Source: a virus
Strand: one strand, 5' to 3'
Virus record (IMG/VR): IMGVR_UViG_3300033153_004637
Location: 1-47,880 of that record
DNA length: 47,880 bases
Part shown: in pieces, positions 15,501 through 24,854 of the stretch
Layout of the letters: each line of letters begins with the position of its first letter
Numbering within the stretch: position 1 is the stretch's first letter
Notes under the pieces: model-generated
What the model saw: the letters and a program-made list of their open reading frames with translations, nothing else
What the model was told of the DNA's origin: nothing
Databases searched by the model: none
Made by a program: the position numbers and the translations under genes

Positions 15501-16661
15501 ACCACCAAACGCCTTAGACACAACCTGCTCCCCTTTTACGCCTGTGGGTATATCACCAGCACGGATATGTACAGCAGGGAGCTTCGCGAATCCACCAGCT
15601 ACCGGCAAATGGACGGATGGCTTTTGTGATAGACCGCCGACAATATCAGCGCCCTTTGCCCCATACTTCGCCGTCATAACCCCCTTCATTTCCTCAAGCT
15701 CAGGCAGGTAGTCACTCAGCCACACGCCTAACTCATAGGCTTCCTGCACCGCTTCCCCCGCCTCAGCACCCGGCCTGATACCCTTCTCAACAGCCGTGGC
15801 TAACCGTTCCTTTGTCCACTCCTTCGGCAACCGCTTAGACCACAAGGCAAACTGCTGATTGACACCGGCCTTATGCTTCTGGATAACATTCACCAACGCC
15901 TGTGGCATAGCCTCGGTATAGTTCTTAGGCTGTGTGGACAGCGCACCCTTGAACCTGTCACGCACCCAACGGCCACCCTTGATAACCGGCTCAAGAGCCT
16001 TCTGTGAACCGGGGACAGAAACCCTGTTCTTGCCCCAACCGATGTTAAGGTAGTGGCTGAACGGCTCAGGGCCAACAAGCCGCATCGCTTCCTGTGCCAC
16101 CTTAGCTTGGAACTCACCGGGCATTGCCACGCCACCCTTACGCATCATCTCTAACGCACTTGCGGCCTTCTCCTCGGTACCAAGCATTGACACTAACTTA
16201 GGCATCGCCTTAGCCTCAACAGCAGCCATATCAACACCCTTAAGGAACTTAGGAATCATTCTCGCCTTGCCAAACTTGCCGATGACACCAACGCCTAAGA
16301 GGTTAATGGGATCAAGTAATATTTCACCCGCCACGCCTAATATATCCAATGGGTCAAACTTGCCCGCCTGCCCCTTCAACCCCATCTCGTCCATTATGTC
16401 AGCGAACCTTGCGCCACCGCCCTCGGTAAACGACTCCCATGCCGCCTTACCGGGGCTGATAGTTTTGTCAGCGGTCATAGCCTCGTGGATATAGGAGAAC
16501 ATAGCCTGCTGTGGTCTGTTGAACTTCTCCAACAACCACATGATAGGGTTGTCCACAAGGAAGTTCCACCAAGGCTTCTCAGGCTCAGCGAAGGGTTGGT
16601 AGCTACCTAATCCAGAGGTAACTGATGGTTCTTGCCAAGTTTTAAATCGTTCTACCTTCAA
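12528..16661 (-). CDS. Large putative internal (ejected) virion protein
   Basis: 1377 residues, the largest gene. TTG start 4 bases after GGAGG and directly behind the previous stop. Contains a hydrophobic segment near residues 95-125 and, near residue 765, the motif TILPFAGYHVANVVGN followed by a FYTWYRKNIGLTLQKMW segment. These resemble regions of large polyvalent/internal virion proteins of podophages that are ejected with the DNA. No peptidase or transglycosylase motif was clear. A tape-measure-like role cannot be excluded, but coiled-coil content is low. Confidence 0.6.
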   Translation of the reverse strand: MKVERFKTWQEPSVTSGLGSYQPFAEPEKPWWNFLVDNPIMWLLEKFNRPQQAMFSYIHEAMTADKTISPGKAAWESFTEGGGARFADIMDEMGLKGQAGKFDPLDILGVAGEILLDPINLLGVGVIGKFGKARMIPKFLKGVDMAAVEAKAMPKLVSMLGTEEKAASALEMMRKGGVAMPGEFQAKVAQEAMRLVGPEPFSHYLNIGWGKNRVSVPGSQKALEPVIKGGRWVRDRFKGALSTQPKNYTEAMPQALVNVIQKHKAGVNQQFALWSKRLPKEWTKERLATAVEKGIRPGAEAGEAVQEAYELGVWLSDYLPELEEMKGVMTAKYGAKGADIVGGLSQKPSVHLPVAGGFAKLPAVHIRAGDIPTGVKGEQVVSKAFGGLFEEKGVSVYSAWYDKKTGKYVLGGGSGQMLAGQGEVLDRPFYSVVGEILAESGDDAEDLLRPGSIKVTKKISPHDIVYEQDPWLTLAGDELLPEQTPSWKGAKEFVEPTPSTTFADLLDTQGLDPDSDDAINYFIHALHPEARDYIAKHDVRSRGRGKGGAALEPRHASQMMRKIDGTIEGINEWGRETGTFIFTPKGELLKFYRKAGVGIRETIERDAAKFVETGEITEAMNKLGVKLGTDAKTMLADVGHLKKFDQFFIDDWAQGMAMRVGRHTQATAVSEMMEMTMDAKNELGEGRWARPLADAPAGWAPIGDKMPASLKRRLTPEFANKLDNMAFDPEMGTALTKGLNMMYDPKARNEFLGLARKALSWVRASTILPFAGYHVANVVGNRWGRYLMGVADVQYDIIAGQVRGAIKKGDMAGLKKMNFTLGGKKLTGEQLMHHAFFNDVMAGGSMTAEVAGYGRFGSSPMDIGEKMRFRDAINPFGRKQLGAKIATNLEDHDRFAAFIGRLNKGDDFSEAAAAVDKHLFRYSDLTDIEAGTKSMPGIKDATLFYTWYRKNIGLTLQKMWEYPGRLSAPIKVRNALNGIYGDPDSDYAVPSYLKDQFYFYLGKDAEGNPKFLDPEKYLPPLSAAKFFGGGLKGMGREAIGMLIPPIKAGAEAGFGKEAFTGRDLEGVPGQKQAMFGKEIAPAWAYTLKNIRMLNTINRTLFPAAEGPEGRVRAGEAGARPKGALGKAFRREYIGIKLQTTDVQRNRYFEAVSPGGRINSDLDKIASKMAGKTSPLQRESFIQARTELLWEKAEVIRQMIEDGTDPFTGKPMDWQPPMPDPGTRKPHSMRDLYTEMYGTLRGLYFGEPPIPGVLMVEPKARLKPEDLKQTFDTMQRLKMDMLGKDAQYAIQHKNKDILDDRVLQPIRNILKTPAYYERTGRKPSWDTHIYDYPMSFRQALIPLWYQYLESAYKVKLIDQQGVKTRLKTFQELYEVDYR

Positions 16662-17864
16662 TTAGCCTCCATATAATGGGTTCTTGCCGGTGAGACTTTC
16701 CACTATATTAGTCTCAGAATCTTCCTGTTGTTCCAGTAAAGTAAGCTCACCCTGAATCTGCTTAAGCATATCAGTGATGTTCAAATACAGATACTCGCTT
16801 GTTTTTAACGCATCATTCTGGTGTGCTCGCAACTCATCCCTGCGTTGGCTTAATTCATTCCAAGACAATGTACCTGCCCCTACACCACTCATATAATTGC
16901 TCTGTAGTTCGGCGAGGAAAGCTCCTTCATTAGTCCCACCATCATCCGGCCCCTTGAACATACCGCCTGACTGCACTGCTTTTATATATGCGTCCTTGTC
17001 TCGCACCCCAGCCGTTTCAAACTGTTCATCGGTAGGTACTTGCCCGTGGAGAATTGCATCATCTAATGCGCTATATTGTGACATGTAACCACCGCCACCG
17101 CCACCACCACCACGATAACGCCCTTGCTTCAATTTCTCCCGTGTGCTACGTGCGCCTGCTTGGAAGAACTGCTCATAGCCAGGGTCAAGCGTAGCAGGGT
17201 ATTCCATCTCACCTATACCAATGTCCTCATTAAACCCCGCCATCATCCCTTGATTAAAGGCCATCTCTGACATACCCAAGTCCCATTGCTGTTCTTCTTT
17301 CCGTTTCCCCGCTTCATATTCGCCAACAATGTATTCAATATTCCCACTATACGGTTGCATATATTCAGGTAACGTCCCAAGTATATCAGGATTGCCACGA
17401 GCTAAGAACGCATAAGCATCAGCATCAGCCGCTATCTCAGCGGCGGTAGGTAATTCCTCGCGCATAGCCTCTGCGCCACCGAGACTTTTAAAAGCACCCG
17501 AAATATACGAGGGGTTCTGCTGTTGCTCAGGAGTCATTGCTGCGTGTATTTGTTCCCATTGCGTTTCAACGCCAGTTGACTTTAAGCCCTCAACACCACC
17601 GGGCTGTGCAAAACCAGTGGCAGTTGATGCACTACCGGCCAACGCATCAGCTTGCATCTCTCTATCCAATGCCTCAAGATCACGCTGCGCTTTTCTATCA
17701 GAAAGCATCGCCTTGTTATAGTCAGCACGCATCTTCAGGTCTTTGGCCTGCATCTCCATCTGCGCCCGCTGCGCACCAGCCTGTTGCCGCTGTTGCCCGA
17801 TGTCCTGCAACGTGCCTGAGAGCATGTTCACTAATTCTATTAAAACCCTTTTATCTTGTGCCAT
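16662..17864 (-). CDS. Putative internal/structural virion protein
   Basis: 400 residues. Gln/Ala/Met-rich N-terminal helix (residues 10-75, QQRQQAGAQRAQMEMQAKD), an eight-Gly run near residue 252 encoded by GGT/GGC codons, and a C-terminal helix. It lies between two other large helical virion genes, as in podophage internal-core clusters. TAGGTGA precedes the ATG. Specific role unknown. Confidence 0.55.
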   Translation of the reverse strand: MAQDKRVLIELVNMLSGTLQDIGQQRQQAGAQRAQMEMQAKDLKMRADYNKAMLSDRKAQRDLEALDREMQADALAGSASTATGFAQPGGVEGLKSTGVETQWEQIHAAMTPEQQQNPSYISGAFKSLGGAEAMREELPTAAEIAADADAYAFLARGNPDILGTLPEYMQPYSGNIEYIVGEYEAGKRKEEQQWDLGMSEMAFNQGMMAGFNEDIGIGEMEYPATLDPGYEQFFQAGARSTREKLKQGRYRGGGGGGGGYMSQYSALDDAILHGQVPTDEQFETAGVRDKDAYIKAVQSGGMFKGPDDGGTNEGAFLAELQSNYMSGVGAGTLSWNELSQRRDELRAHQNDALKTSEYLYLNITDMLKQIQGELTLLEQQEDSETNIVESLTGKNPLYGG

Positions 17865-17894
17865 AATATGTCACCTATCCTATTTGGGTGGGTT

Positions 17895-18704
17895 CTAAGA
17901 CCCATCATTATTACCACCGTAATCATCCCAGTTAAAGTTAAACCCATTTGTGGCCTCATACATCGACGCCGCCGTGTTGCCTATCATCAGAGCGCCCTCA
18001 AGCCCTGTAACCGGGTTGTTAGGATTCGGGTTAACCCCATACCGTTGCATATTGAACTGGTTCTCCTGCCCTCGCTCACCGGCTAAGTAACTGATAGCCT
18101 GTGCGCCAAGCCCCAGTTCCTGTAAGTATTGGGTGTTAAGGAAGTCGGCGAACTTCATACCCTGCCCTACCATACCCATGCCTTGGTTGAACCTCGTGGC
18201 ACGCGCCTGCTCCTGCATCCCCGCCTTGCCCAGCATCAGGCTGGACAAACCCTGTGTATAACCGCCCATCGCACCACCGACGGCTTGTGCATGTGCTGAC
18301 GAGTCTAACAGCCCACGAGAGGCAAACTTGCCAGCCAAGCTGCGCTCCTCATCCATAAGCTGTTGGTGCAACGCCTGCTTACCAATGCCATATTCCTTGG
18401 CAAAGTCAGGGGTCTGCATCAACTCACCGAACTTCTTCATGGCGAAGGCTTTAATAGCACCGGGCTTGATGCCAAGCATCTCAGACATGCCTTCCCATAT
18501 ATTCGTATCAGGGCCAGCACCTACCTTGTCCCACCAATCCTGTGCCATGCCCTGCTCCTGTTCACCGGGGCCTTGGTAGAATGGGCGGTTTTGCTTGATG
18601 TCCTCCTTGGACGTATTGCTCAAGGAATCCCAGTCAGCCTGTTGTGCAGGGTTTTGTGGGCTGGACTGATATCCGTATTTGTCATAATACTCTTTTGATG
18701 TCAT
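17895..18704 (-). CDS. Putative internal/structural virion protein
   Basis: 269 residues. Asn/Gln/Gly-rich ends surround a helical centre with a KFASRGLLDSSAHAQAVGG segment typical of podophage internal proteins in this genome position (after the tail hub, before larger core proteins). GAGAGGT precedes the ATG. Specific role unknown. Confidence 0.55.
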   Translation of the reverse strand: MTSKEYYDKYGYQSSPQNPAQQADWDSLSNTSKEDIKQNRPFYQGPGEQEQGMAQDWWDKVGAGPDTNIWEGMSEMLGIKPGAIKAFAMKKFGELMQTPDFAKEYGIGKQALHQQLMDEERSLAGKFASRGLLDSSAHAQAVGGAMGGYTQGLSSLMLGKAGMQEQARATRFNQGMGMVGQGMKFADFLNTQYLQELGLGAQAISYLAGERGQENQFNMQRYGVNPNPNNPVTGLEGALMIGNTAASMYEATNGFNFNWDDYGGNNDGS

Positions 18705-18718
18705 TATCTCTTACCTCT

Positions 18719-19633
18719 CTATCTAAAATTCCATATGTTCAATGGCTGCCCTATGGCAAGCCCCGGTGCGTTTATCGTTATTGTATTCGCCCCCGGATTT
18801 GTTACAAAGTCAAAGCCGGGGTGCAAGAACGTCGTCCTTTGGTCAACTATCAACCTCAATGTCTGATGTGCGTTCAGCACATTCCCCGGATTCCCCGGTG
18901 TGAACGTCACCTGCCCTAACACGGTGGCCAAAATTTCCTCGTGCCATATAACACCACACTCCCTTAAGCGCACCAAAGCAGACTGACTTCCAACTGGCCC
19001 AAGTCCAGCAGTGAGTGATAATGTATTGAGAGTATTAGACACCGTGAATTCGTCTCCGGCTCGTCCTGAATCGAGAAACCGTGCGGACTGACGAGCATAT
19101 ACAAGCTGTCGTCCTCCGCTTCTATCCACAAGGACGGGTGGGCTATAGGCGTAAGGGGCGGCAGGGACTGCAACTGTCTCATAATATACCTCCTGTACAT
19201 CATCATGCTTTAACGCATATATTGTTACGCACTCACCAAGTAACACACCCGGCGCGAAGGTAATCGTGTTAGTGGCCTCAACAATCGTATAGCCAACTGT
19301 GTCATATTGAAACGAGCCACGGGCATACACAAGCTGATACTCATTGGCCTCAAGCTCACAGTTGGCGGGCAACACAAAGACTGCCTGCGCCCCAAAGCCC
19401 GTGTCATCAACCGTCGCCACCACTTGGTATATCCACCTGAAACAGTCGCAGGTATCTCCGGTGCCAAGGGCGATAAGGCCGACAAACAAGTTCCAATTAA
19501 ACTCATCCTGCAACCCCCATCGTTTCCGTTCCCGTTGCTCAGAGTCCTCAGTGCCCTCAAAGTCTGTGACATCAATCTCAGGCTTCTTGAGGTCGGGTGG
19601 TAAAGGCAGTCTTGTAAAACGGTTGTATGCCAC
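18719..19633 (-). CDS. Tail fibre/appendage-like beta-rich protein
   Basis: 304 residues, GTG start behind AGAGGAT. Two repeated beta units are visible: QLVYARGSFQYDTVGYTIVE and QLVYARQSARFLDSGRAGDE, followed by later QTLRLIVDQRTTFLHPGFDF and TNPGANTITINAPGL. This tandem beta architecture resembles short tail-fibre or hub-attached proteins, and the gene follows the hub gene. Function inferred. Confidence 0.55.
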   Translation of the reverse strand: MAYNRFTRLPLPPDLKKPEIDVTDFEGTEDSEQRERKRWGLQDEFNWNLFVGLIALGTGDTCDCFRWIYQVVATVDDTGFGAQAVFVLPANCELEANEYQLVYARGSFQYDTVGYTIVEATNTITFAPGVLLGECVTIYALKHDDVQEVYYETVAVPAAPYAYSPPVLVDRSGGRQLVYARQSARFLDSGRAGDEFTVSNTLNTLSLTAGLGPVGSQSALVRLRECGVIWHEEILATVLGQVTFTPGNPGNVLNAHQTLRLIVDQRTTFLHPGFDFVTNPGANTITINAPGLAIGQPLNIWNFR

Positions 19634-19636
19634 ACA

Positions 19637-21505
19637 TTAATCCTCTGGATTCAGCTTATCTGCACCGACATCATACTCGCATCCCCAAAACCTGAACTCC
19701 GCACGCCAACTGGGACGCACCCTACTACTCAACCCGATGACAGTCCACTCCATCATTAGCGACCTGCCACTCGACGGGTTCATATTCTTCAATGTATATT
19801 CCTGCCACGCCGCACCACCCGCTGCCCCTGCCTCGGTGTTGTCTTGTATTGGCCATAGGGTTGTGTCCAACGGGAACGCATCATCAGCAGGGGCAAGTAA
19901 ATCCCTGCCTATCCATATGCGTGAGTAAGCTGCATCAAGCCCCACGGCTATCTGTGCCTTCCATATGAAGTAATCAAGACGCATATCACCAAAGTTAATA
20001 TCACGCATATTACCCACGGGTAGATAACGAGGCGTCTTGAATCTGAGCCAATAGCCAACACCATCATCGCCTGCATACAATGGGTCAAGGCAGGCATCGG
20101 TGTAAGCAGGTACTTGATCTCTGTCGAGGTTAGCGCCGTACCGATAGTTATAATGCCGTGGGCCACCAAGGTCGCCCATCGCCGGGGCCTGATAGTTGGG
20201 GTACAATAGGTCAGGGGTAGCCGCATCGTTCCACATTGTCACATCAGGCTGTTGTGCGCAGAAGTGAAGGAACGAAGTATTATCATTGCCCTTGTACGTG
20301 TTAGCCTGTGGCGGCATAGCAAACGATGTGAGTCGGTAATAGGGTAGCTTTACCCATCGGGGCTTGATGATATTTGGCCGCCGTATATCAGCCTTCCACA
20401 CATCGGTCTTATAGACATGGTATAAGGCCGGGTCGCCACATTCATCAAGAACGGGGTCACCACAAGAATCAAGACCACATACACTAAGGGCTTCCTTCAG
20501 GTATGTCACCCACAAAGTCCCCGACTGAGCGTGGACAACAGCTTGCATGTATTTTACATAGTCAGGATCAATCTCTATTTCCTTTGCTATCTTATGCGTC
20601 ACGCAATCACTATCAGCCCCGTAGATGGCTATCATACCCTCGTCCGACGCATAGTACACGGCATCCTTGTACGCACATATGCTACGATGCACAAGGCACC
20701 CCGCCGCCCCGTGTATCCTGCCCATATGCTCCCACCCGTATTCATCAACCCAATAGCGCCATACCGATGACCGCTTGAATATGAGCAATACATCCCGATG
20801 AACATATAACCCCGTTATCGGGTCGCCTGATGTATCACCAAGAGTAACGTAACCACCATTAGGCGCGTTCCACGCTTCAGGTAAATTAACACCCGAATAC
20901 CGCACTCTGAAAGGCTCGTTGGCCACATCAACAGCATACAATCTGTTACGATAGTTCACAGCAAAGGCAGGTCTTAAGTTAGCTATGGGTGCCACAGGCG
21001 CAGGTGCATCACCCGATACCCACGCCGCACCTGTCCATAACAGATACTTAGCCGAGTACGCAATGGCGGGATCACCGTGCATTATGTAGATGGTGTTCTC
21101 AAACTGCACCGCTGTCGGCACAGCGCCGTTAGGCCACACGATGCCTATTGTCGTCCACGTAGTACCGCCCTGAGTCCAATACTCAACAGTAGTACCATGG
21201 ACACGCACCCAAGCATTATGGCCATCATAACCGTCGTTATAATAATAACGCCAACAGCCAAGTATCGGCTCATCATTAGGCACACCTCCACCCGTACCCG
21301 GCACCGGGGTAGCCGTGGCATCAACTATCTCAGGGTAGTTAGTGAGGTCGAGCAGTTCCCTAATATCACCGTCGAGCGCACGCACCGAGGCAAACTCAAT
21401 GTTAAAGCCCTCGGCCAACGTAGCCTCGTTTGGCTTTATCAAATGCCCCAACTCACGTACATTGAGGCCACCTGAAAAGTCAGTATTTCCAATGATAGGT
21501 GTCAT
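19637..21505 (-). CDS. P22 gp10-like beta-propeller tail hub / head-stabilisation protein
   Basis: 622 residues. It begins GNTDFSGGLNVRELGHLIKPNEA, the pattern of podophage gp10-type proteins, and has the family block VWRYWVDEYGWEHMGRIHGA then AYKDAVYYASDEGMIAIYG near residues 265-305. These proteins form a propeller ring under the portal and adaptor and hold the DNA in. The order adaptor (21506) then hub is as in short-tailed phages. Its ATG is adjacent to the upstream stop (TAAATG). Confidence 0.72.
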   Translation of the reverse strand: MTPIIGNTDFSGGLNVRELGHLIKPNEATLAEGFNIEFASVRALDGDIRELLDLTNYPEIVDATATPVPGTGGGVPNDEPILGCWRYYYNDGYDGHNAWVRVHGTTVEYWTQGGTTWTTIGIVWPNGAVPTAVQFENTIYIMHGDPAIAYSAKYLLWTGAAWVSGDAPAPVAPIANLRPAFAVNYRNRLYAVDVANEPFRVRYSGVNLPEAWNAPNGGYVTLGDTSGDPITGLYVHRDVLLIFKRSSVWRYWVDEYGWEHMGRIHGAAGCLVHRSICAYKDAVYYASDEGMIAIYGADSDCVTHKIAKEIEIDPDYVKYMQAVVHAQSGTLWVTYLKEALSVCGLDSCGDPVLDECGDPALYHVYKTDVWKADIRRPNIIKPRWVKLPYYRLTSFAMPPQANTYKGNDNTSFLHFCAQQPDVTMWNDAATPDLLYPNYQAPAMGDLGGPRHYNYRYGANLDRDQVPAYTDACLDPLYAGDDGVGYWLRFKTPRYLPVGNMRDINFGDMRLDYFIWKAQIAVGLDAAYSRIWIGRDLLAPADDAFPLDTTLWPIQDNTEAGAAGGAAWQEYTLKNMNPSSGRSLMMEWTVIGLSSRVRPSWRAEFRFWGCEYDVGADKLNPED

Positions 21506-22411
21506 TTAATATCTATCCGTTTGCCATAAATTCCTTCCACCACCACGCCTGTTGCTACTGATAATACCAGCATCAGGGTCTTCAAGCCGTGGCAACCTAT
21601 CAACACTGCCCCTGTTAGCCATATGCCACTTGACGCGCTTCTTAAACTGCTCGTACTTCGCTATAGCCATCGGCCCCCTGTTATCACCCAATGAATACAA
21701 AGCCTGCATGATGACATAGTAAGTAATGAGCTTGTCATACTGCTCAGGGAGATAGAAGTAAGGCTGCGTGTATTCTTCAGGGTCGTTGATAAGGGTCAGG
21801 TCAATCAGCGGCAACCGCCGTCTATACTGTATCTCGTAATACTTATAGAAGTCAGCATCGCTATAATCAAACATATAGTCGAACCATACTGTCAGCGCCT
21901 TGAAGGGTTCAACAGCAGGCCGTGGGTCATCTTCGACCTTTCTGGCTGTGTATATCCACTTCTCATAACACCCGTAGTGCGTTGGGCTGTCAGTGATGCC
22001 TTGGTACATCTGTATGTGTTCCTGCCGCTTCAGATACAACTGAGGACGTGACCAGTCGTAGACATATATAGTGTCGCCACAAGCGTCTTCCTCGCCTGAA
22101 TCGCGCTGAGGTATCTCCCTGATGGAATCTATGTCAGTACCGTAGCGAAGGTAAAACGCACCCTCTGTACCATAGGCATAGGTGGGTACGCCAACTTCCT
22201 CGGTGCTTGGCCAATCTTCCTCAACGATGGTAACAAGGCCATTGTTCCATTGCAGAACAACACGAGCCTTAGCCTGCTGCACAACAACAGGCAAATCCTC
22301 AATGCACTCATTGGCCCACCGCACGAGCTTCTCTGTCTGTATCTGACCCGTCTGCGGCTCGTTGATAAGGTCTCGCACCCTCTGTTCAAACAAATCCCAG
22401 TGCAGGGCCAT
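21506..22411 (-). CDS. Head-to-tail adaptor (gp4/gp6-like connector) protein
   Basis: 301 residues. The N-terminal part (FEQRVRDLINEPQTGQIQTE, then LVRWANECIEDLPVVVQQA) is the helical start of phage adaptor proteins that plug onto the portal. The C-terminal DKLITYYVIMQALYSLGDN helix also fits. It lies between capsid genes and the tail hub. AGGTGA precedes the ATG. Confidence 0.62.
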   Translation of the reverse strand: MALHWDLFEQRVRDLINEPQTGQIQTEKLVRWANECIEDLPVVVQQAKARVVLQWNNGLVTIVEEDWPSTEEVGVPTYAYGTEGAFYLRYGTDIDSIREIPQRDSGEEDACGDTIYVYDWSRPQLYLKRQEHIQMYQGITDSPTHYGCYEKWIYTARKVEDDPRPAVEPFKALTVWFDYMFDYSDADFYKYYEIQYRRRLPLIDLTLINDPEEYTQPYFYLPEQYDKLITYYVIMQALYSLGDNRGPMAIAKYEQFKKRVKWHMANRGSVDRLPRLEDPDAGIISSNRRGGGRNLWQTDRY

Positions 22412-22418
22412 GGTTCAC

Positions 22419-23060
22419 CTACTTCTTATAATGCGACATATCAGGCTCAGGGCCGTCATAATGCTGCTTCAACTCAGCAACTATCTGATCGGCGGTCATC
22501 CGTGGCATCAACGCCTCTTTAGCCACCTCAGTCTTCATCCCTGCTGGCATCTTGGAACCCCAGCTTTTCTCCCACAATACCTTGAGCTGCTTATGGTCAG
22601 CGTTCTTCAGTATCTCAGGCATCTCAATGTTCTGTAACGGGACACCACCGGGGGCTGCAAAGGTCTCCCTTGACTTAGAGTTATGCTCCAACCAGTTCTT
22701 CATCTGCTCTGCCGCGTCCCATATCACTTCACCAGATTGGTCATAAACCTTGACGTGTGGCAGCTTACCATCACGACTTGGGCTTTTGCGCTTCGTATGC
22801 GCTATCATCCCGTTCCATTCAATCCGCTTTGCAGATGATTCGTTTGGGTCAACTTCCCAATCACCGAAAATACGGCGGGCATAGTCATACTCAAACTGAT
22901 CTTTTTCACCCGGTTCAAGTCCGAACGTACAGTCCTTGCCGGGTACATAATTCTGGCACTTCCAATGCAAAGTGAAATTGCCACAGTTTTCGACTGTAAC
23001 TCTTGGCATCTCAGCCTTTGCACCGGCCTCGTTTTGGGCCTGCGAGTAAGTTTGGCTCAT
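22419..23060 (-). CDS. Hypothetical structural-region protein
   Basis: 213 residues. A beta-rich N-terminal 90 residues (MPRVTVENCGNFTLHWKCQ) is followed by a helical C-terminus (HKQLKVLWEKSWGSKMPAGM). TGGAGG precedes the ATG. Its location between decoration/capsid and adaptor genes suggests a head or head-completion role; no family recognised. Confidence 0.6.
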   Translation of the reverse strand: MSQTYSQAQNEAGAKAEMPRVTVENCGNFTLHWKCQNYVPGKDCTFGLEPGEKDQFEYDYARRIFGDWEVDPNESSAKRIEWNGMIAHTKRKSPSRDGKLPHVKVYDQSGEVIWDAAEQMKNWLEHNSKSRETFAAPGGVPLQNIEMPEILKNADHKQLKVLWEKSWGSKMPAGMKTEVAKEALMPRMTADQIVAELKQHYDGPEPDMSHYKK

Positions 23061-23094
23061 TATCTAATCCTCCAATAAATTTATGTTCAAGCAG

Positions 23095-23118
23095 GGGGGC
23101 GGCTTTCACCGCGCCCCC
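23095..23118 (-). promoter_or_regulatory. GC-rich intergenic hairpin
   Basis: 7-bp arms GGGGGCG / CGCCCCC around a 10-base loop in the gap after the 23145-23801 gene. No T-run follows; on the minus strand the sequence continues CTGCTTG, echoing the hairpin-GCTTG pattern of the 41-44 kb region. It may act in mRNA processing or stabilisation. Confidence 0.5.
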
Positions 23119-23144
23119 ACCAAACAAACAAGAGTGCGAGCTAT

Positions 23145-23801
23145 CTAATGCGATACGTGGAGACATTCGACCCACACCATCGCAACTGCGTTAGCTACAT
23201 ATGTCTCAAGGCACTTGAATGTACTCAGGTTAATGTTCGCTGCATCAAGAATCAAGTTATATGCACCGTTGACTCCTTCAAGGAAGTTGCCCGGTGCAAC
23301 ATCGGTCGTGCCATCGACAAGTGCCTGCACGACGCCACGGGTTCGGACAATCCTCAAACCCTCAACCCCGCCACCTGCGGCTTCATAAGCGGCAGGATAG
23401 CCATAACTCATCGCGCCGACATCATTGATAACAACAATGCCAGCAGGCAAGGCGATTTCCGTACCTAAGTCAGTCGTATTTAACTGGGACACACCGAACA
23501 TAGCATAGGAACTTGTTCCCATGTTGTTCTGATGCGCCGTGGCCGGGAATCCCGTAGCCGCAGCATAAAGCTCGGCGGCATTGAGGGCTGCCCTTGGTAA
23601 CGCAGGCGGGAATGTGCCGCTGAACGGGATAGGCCCGTCAACAACAGGCGTTGTATAAGCCCAATACAAGACAGAACCTACTCCGCAAGTAGCAAAAGCC
23701 ACCGGGTCGAAGCAAGCGTCTTTTTCCAACACCATTCGATAACGTTCCCCGTGAGGGCCTTCGTTCTCAATGAACGGTGAAAATGAATGTTGTACTGCCA
23801 T
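23145..23801 (-). CDS. Putative capsid decoration or head protein
   Basis: 218 residues, beta-rich, Ala/Gly/Val-rich, ATG behind AAGGAGG. It directly follows the capsid gene in transcription order and has the size and composition of decoration/cement or head-fibre proteins. No motif proves it. Confidence 0.5.
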   Translation of the reverse strand: MAVQHSFSPFIENEGPHGERYRMVLEKDACFDPVAFATCGVGSVLYWAYTTPVVDGPIPFSGTFPPALPRAALNAAELYAAATGFPATAHQNNMGTSSYAMFGVSQLNTTDLGTEIALPAGIVVINDVGAMSYGYPAAYEAAGGGVEGLRIVRTRGVVQALVDGTTDVAPGNFLEGVNGAYNLILDAANINLSTFKCLETYVANAVAMVWVECLHVSH

Positions 23802-23813
23802 TAGAAACCCTCC

Positions 23814-24836
23814 TTATGTGGGTGCAGTGGTCGGATCGTCAGCCACGGTAGCGTTAATAACCCTGAAATGCTTCTCAGGACTATGAACGGCATACTGTAG
23901 GTTCGCCCGAATCACGTTGATATCGAGTAGATTACTCTGATACTTTTCCCATGGATACGTTACGATAAGCCTGTCCGAAGCGTGCTCCAAACAAATGTCA
24001 TCCATACGTAAGCCGAAGATATCGACCCCATCTTCGCCAGCGGGCATATTATCCCCGCCCCATTCAAGCTGCATATCCATAAACGTCATAGCCGTCGGTT
24101 CACCATGGTACTGAGACTGTTTGCCCAGCGACGGTGAAATCTTCGTGTTGTACTGACGGTTCTCCATCAGTCTGTGGAAAGCGGTGAGCGGACTCATGGA
24201 ACAAACCATGTAGTTCGGTCGCTTACCTTCTGACTTAGAGCGTAAGTACAACGGCCAGATGTTAGTGGATACCGTACCAGCCCACAGAACGAAGGCTGTA
24301 CGATCAATGTTGGCTTCCCAACGCGGATAAGTTGTGCGGTTAACGGTAGCGTAAATATTGGCACCAACGGCATCGTTGATGGCAACATCAAGCCCGGTCA
24401 TAACACCGGGAAGTACGCCTGTACCGTTCCAAATACTATCAGAGATATCCTGAAGCATCTGTCGCACAGCCTTAGTCGTTAAGTCGGCCTGATAATTCTT
24501 GTACCCTGCCGGGTCAGAACGTGCGTAGTCCTGTTCGGCAAGCGGCACAGAGAACTCGGCAAACTTCTCTACAAAATCAAGAGATGCCTGTGTGCGCATC
24601 TTGACAACACTGTGCGTGTAGTCAGGTGCGACATAAGCTGTACCCTGAATGACAGGGGCATTAACATTAAGCAGCCAACGTAGCTGGCCACCAACTGCAT
24701 TGCGGTTCTCCTGAATATTGATATTACTATTCAGGGGCCACGAATCCCAGTCGGAAATAATGTTAGTTTCCCACTGTTTTTGCCATTTGAGCACACGGTC
24801 TTGAGTTTGATTGTCAAGTTGATTGTGTGCGTACAA
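23814..24836 (-). CDS. Major capsid protein
   Basis: 340 residues following the scaffold gene. Composition and segments (VVKMRTQASLDFVEKFAEFS; DRLIVTYPWEKYQSNLLDIN; GVDIFGLRMDDICLEH) fit an HK97-fold capsid of the podophage type. The start must be TTG 24836-24834, about 10 bases after AAGGAG, because no ATG or GTG occurs near it in frame. A TTG start on the most abundant protein is unusual. No protease gene lies near it. Confidence 0.78.
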   Translation of the reverse strand: MYAHNQLDNQTQDRVLKWQKQWETNIISDWDSWPLNSNINIQENRNAVGGQLRWLLNVNAPVIQGTAYVAPDYTHSVVKMRTQASLDFVEKFAEFSVPLAEQDYARSDPAGYKNYQADLTTKAVRQMLQDISDSIWNGTGVLPGVMTGLDVAINDAVGANIYATVNRTTYPRWEANIDRTAFVLWAGTVSTNIWPLYLRSKSEGKRPNYMVCSMSPLTAFHRLMENRQYNTKISPSLGKQSQYHGEPTAMTFMDMQLEWGGDNMPAGEDGVDIFGLRMDDICLEHASDRLIVTYPWEKYQSNLLDINVIRANLQYAVHSPEKHFRVINATVADDPTTAPT

Positions 24837-24854
24837 TTCGTTTCAACTCCTTAT

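Noticed and set aside
19225-19635. Minus-strand frame of 136 residues inside the fibre-like gene
   Set aside because: The overlapping GTG-started frame has a better ribosome site and a repeated beta pattern; this one has Ser/Arg/Leu shadow composition.
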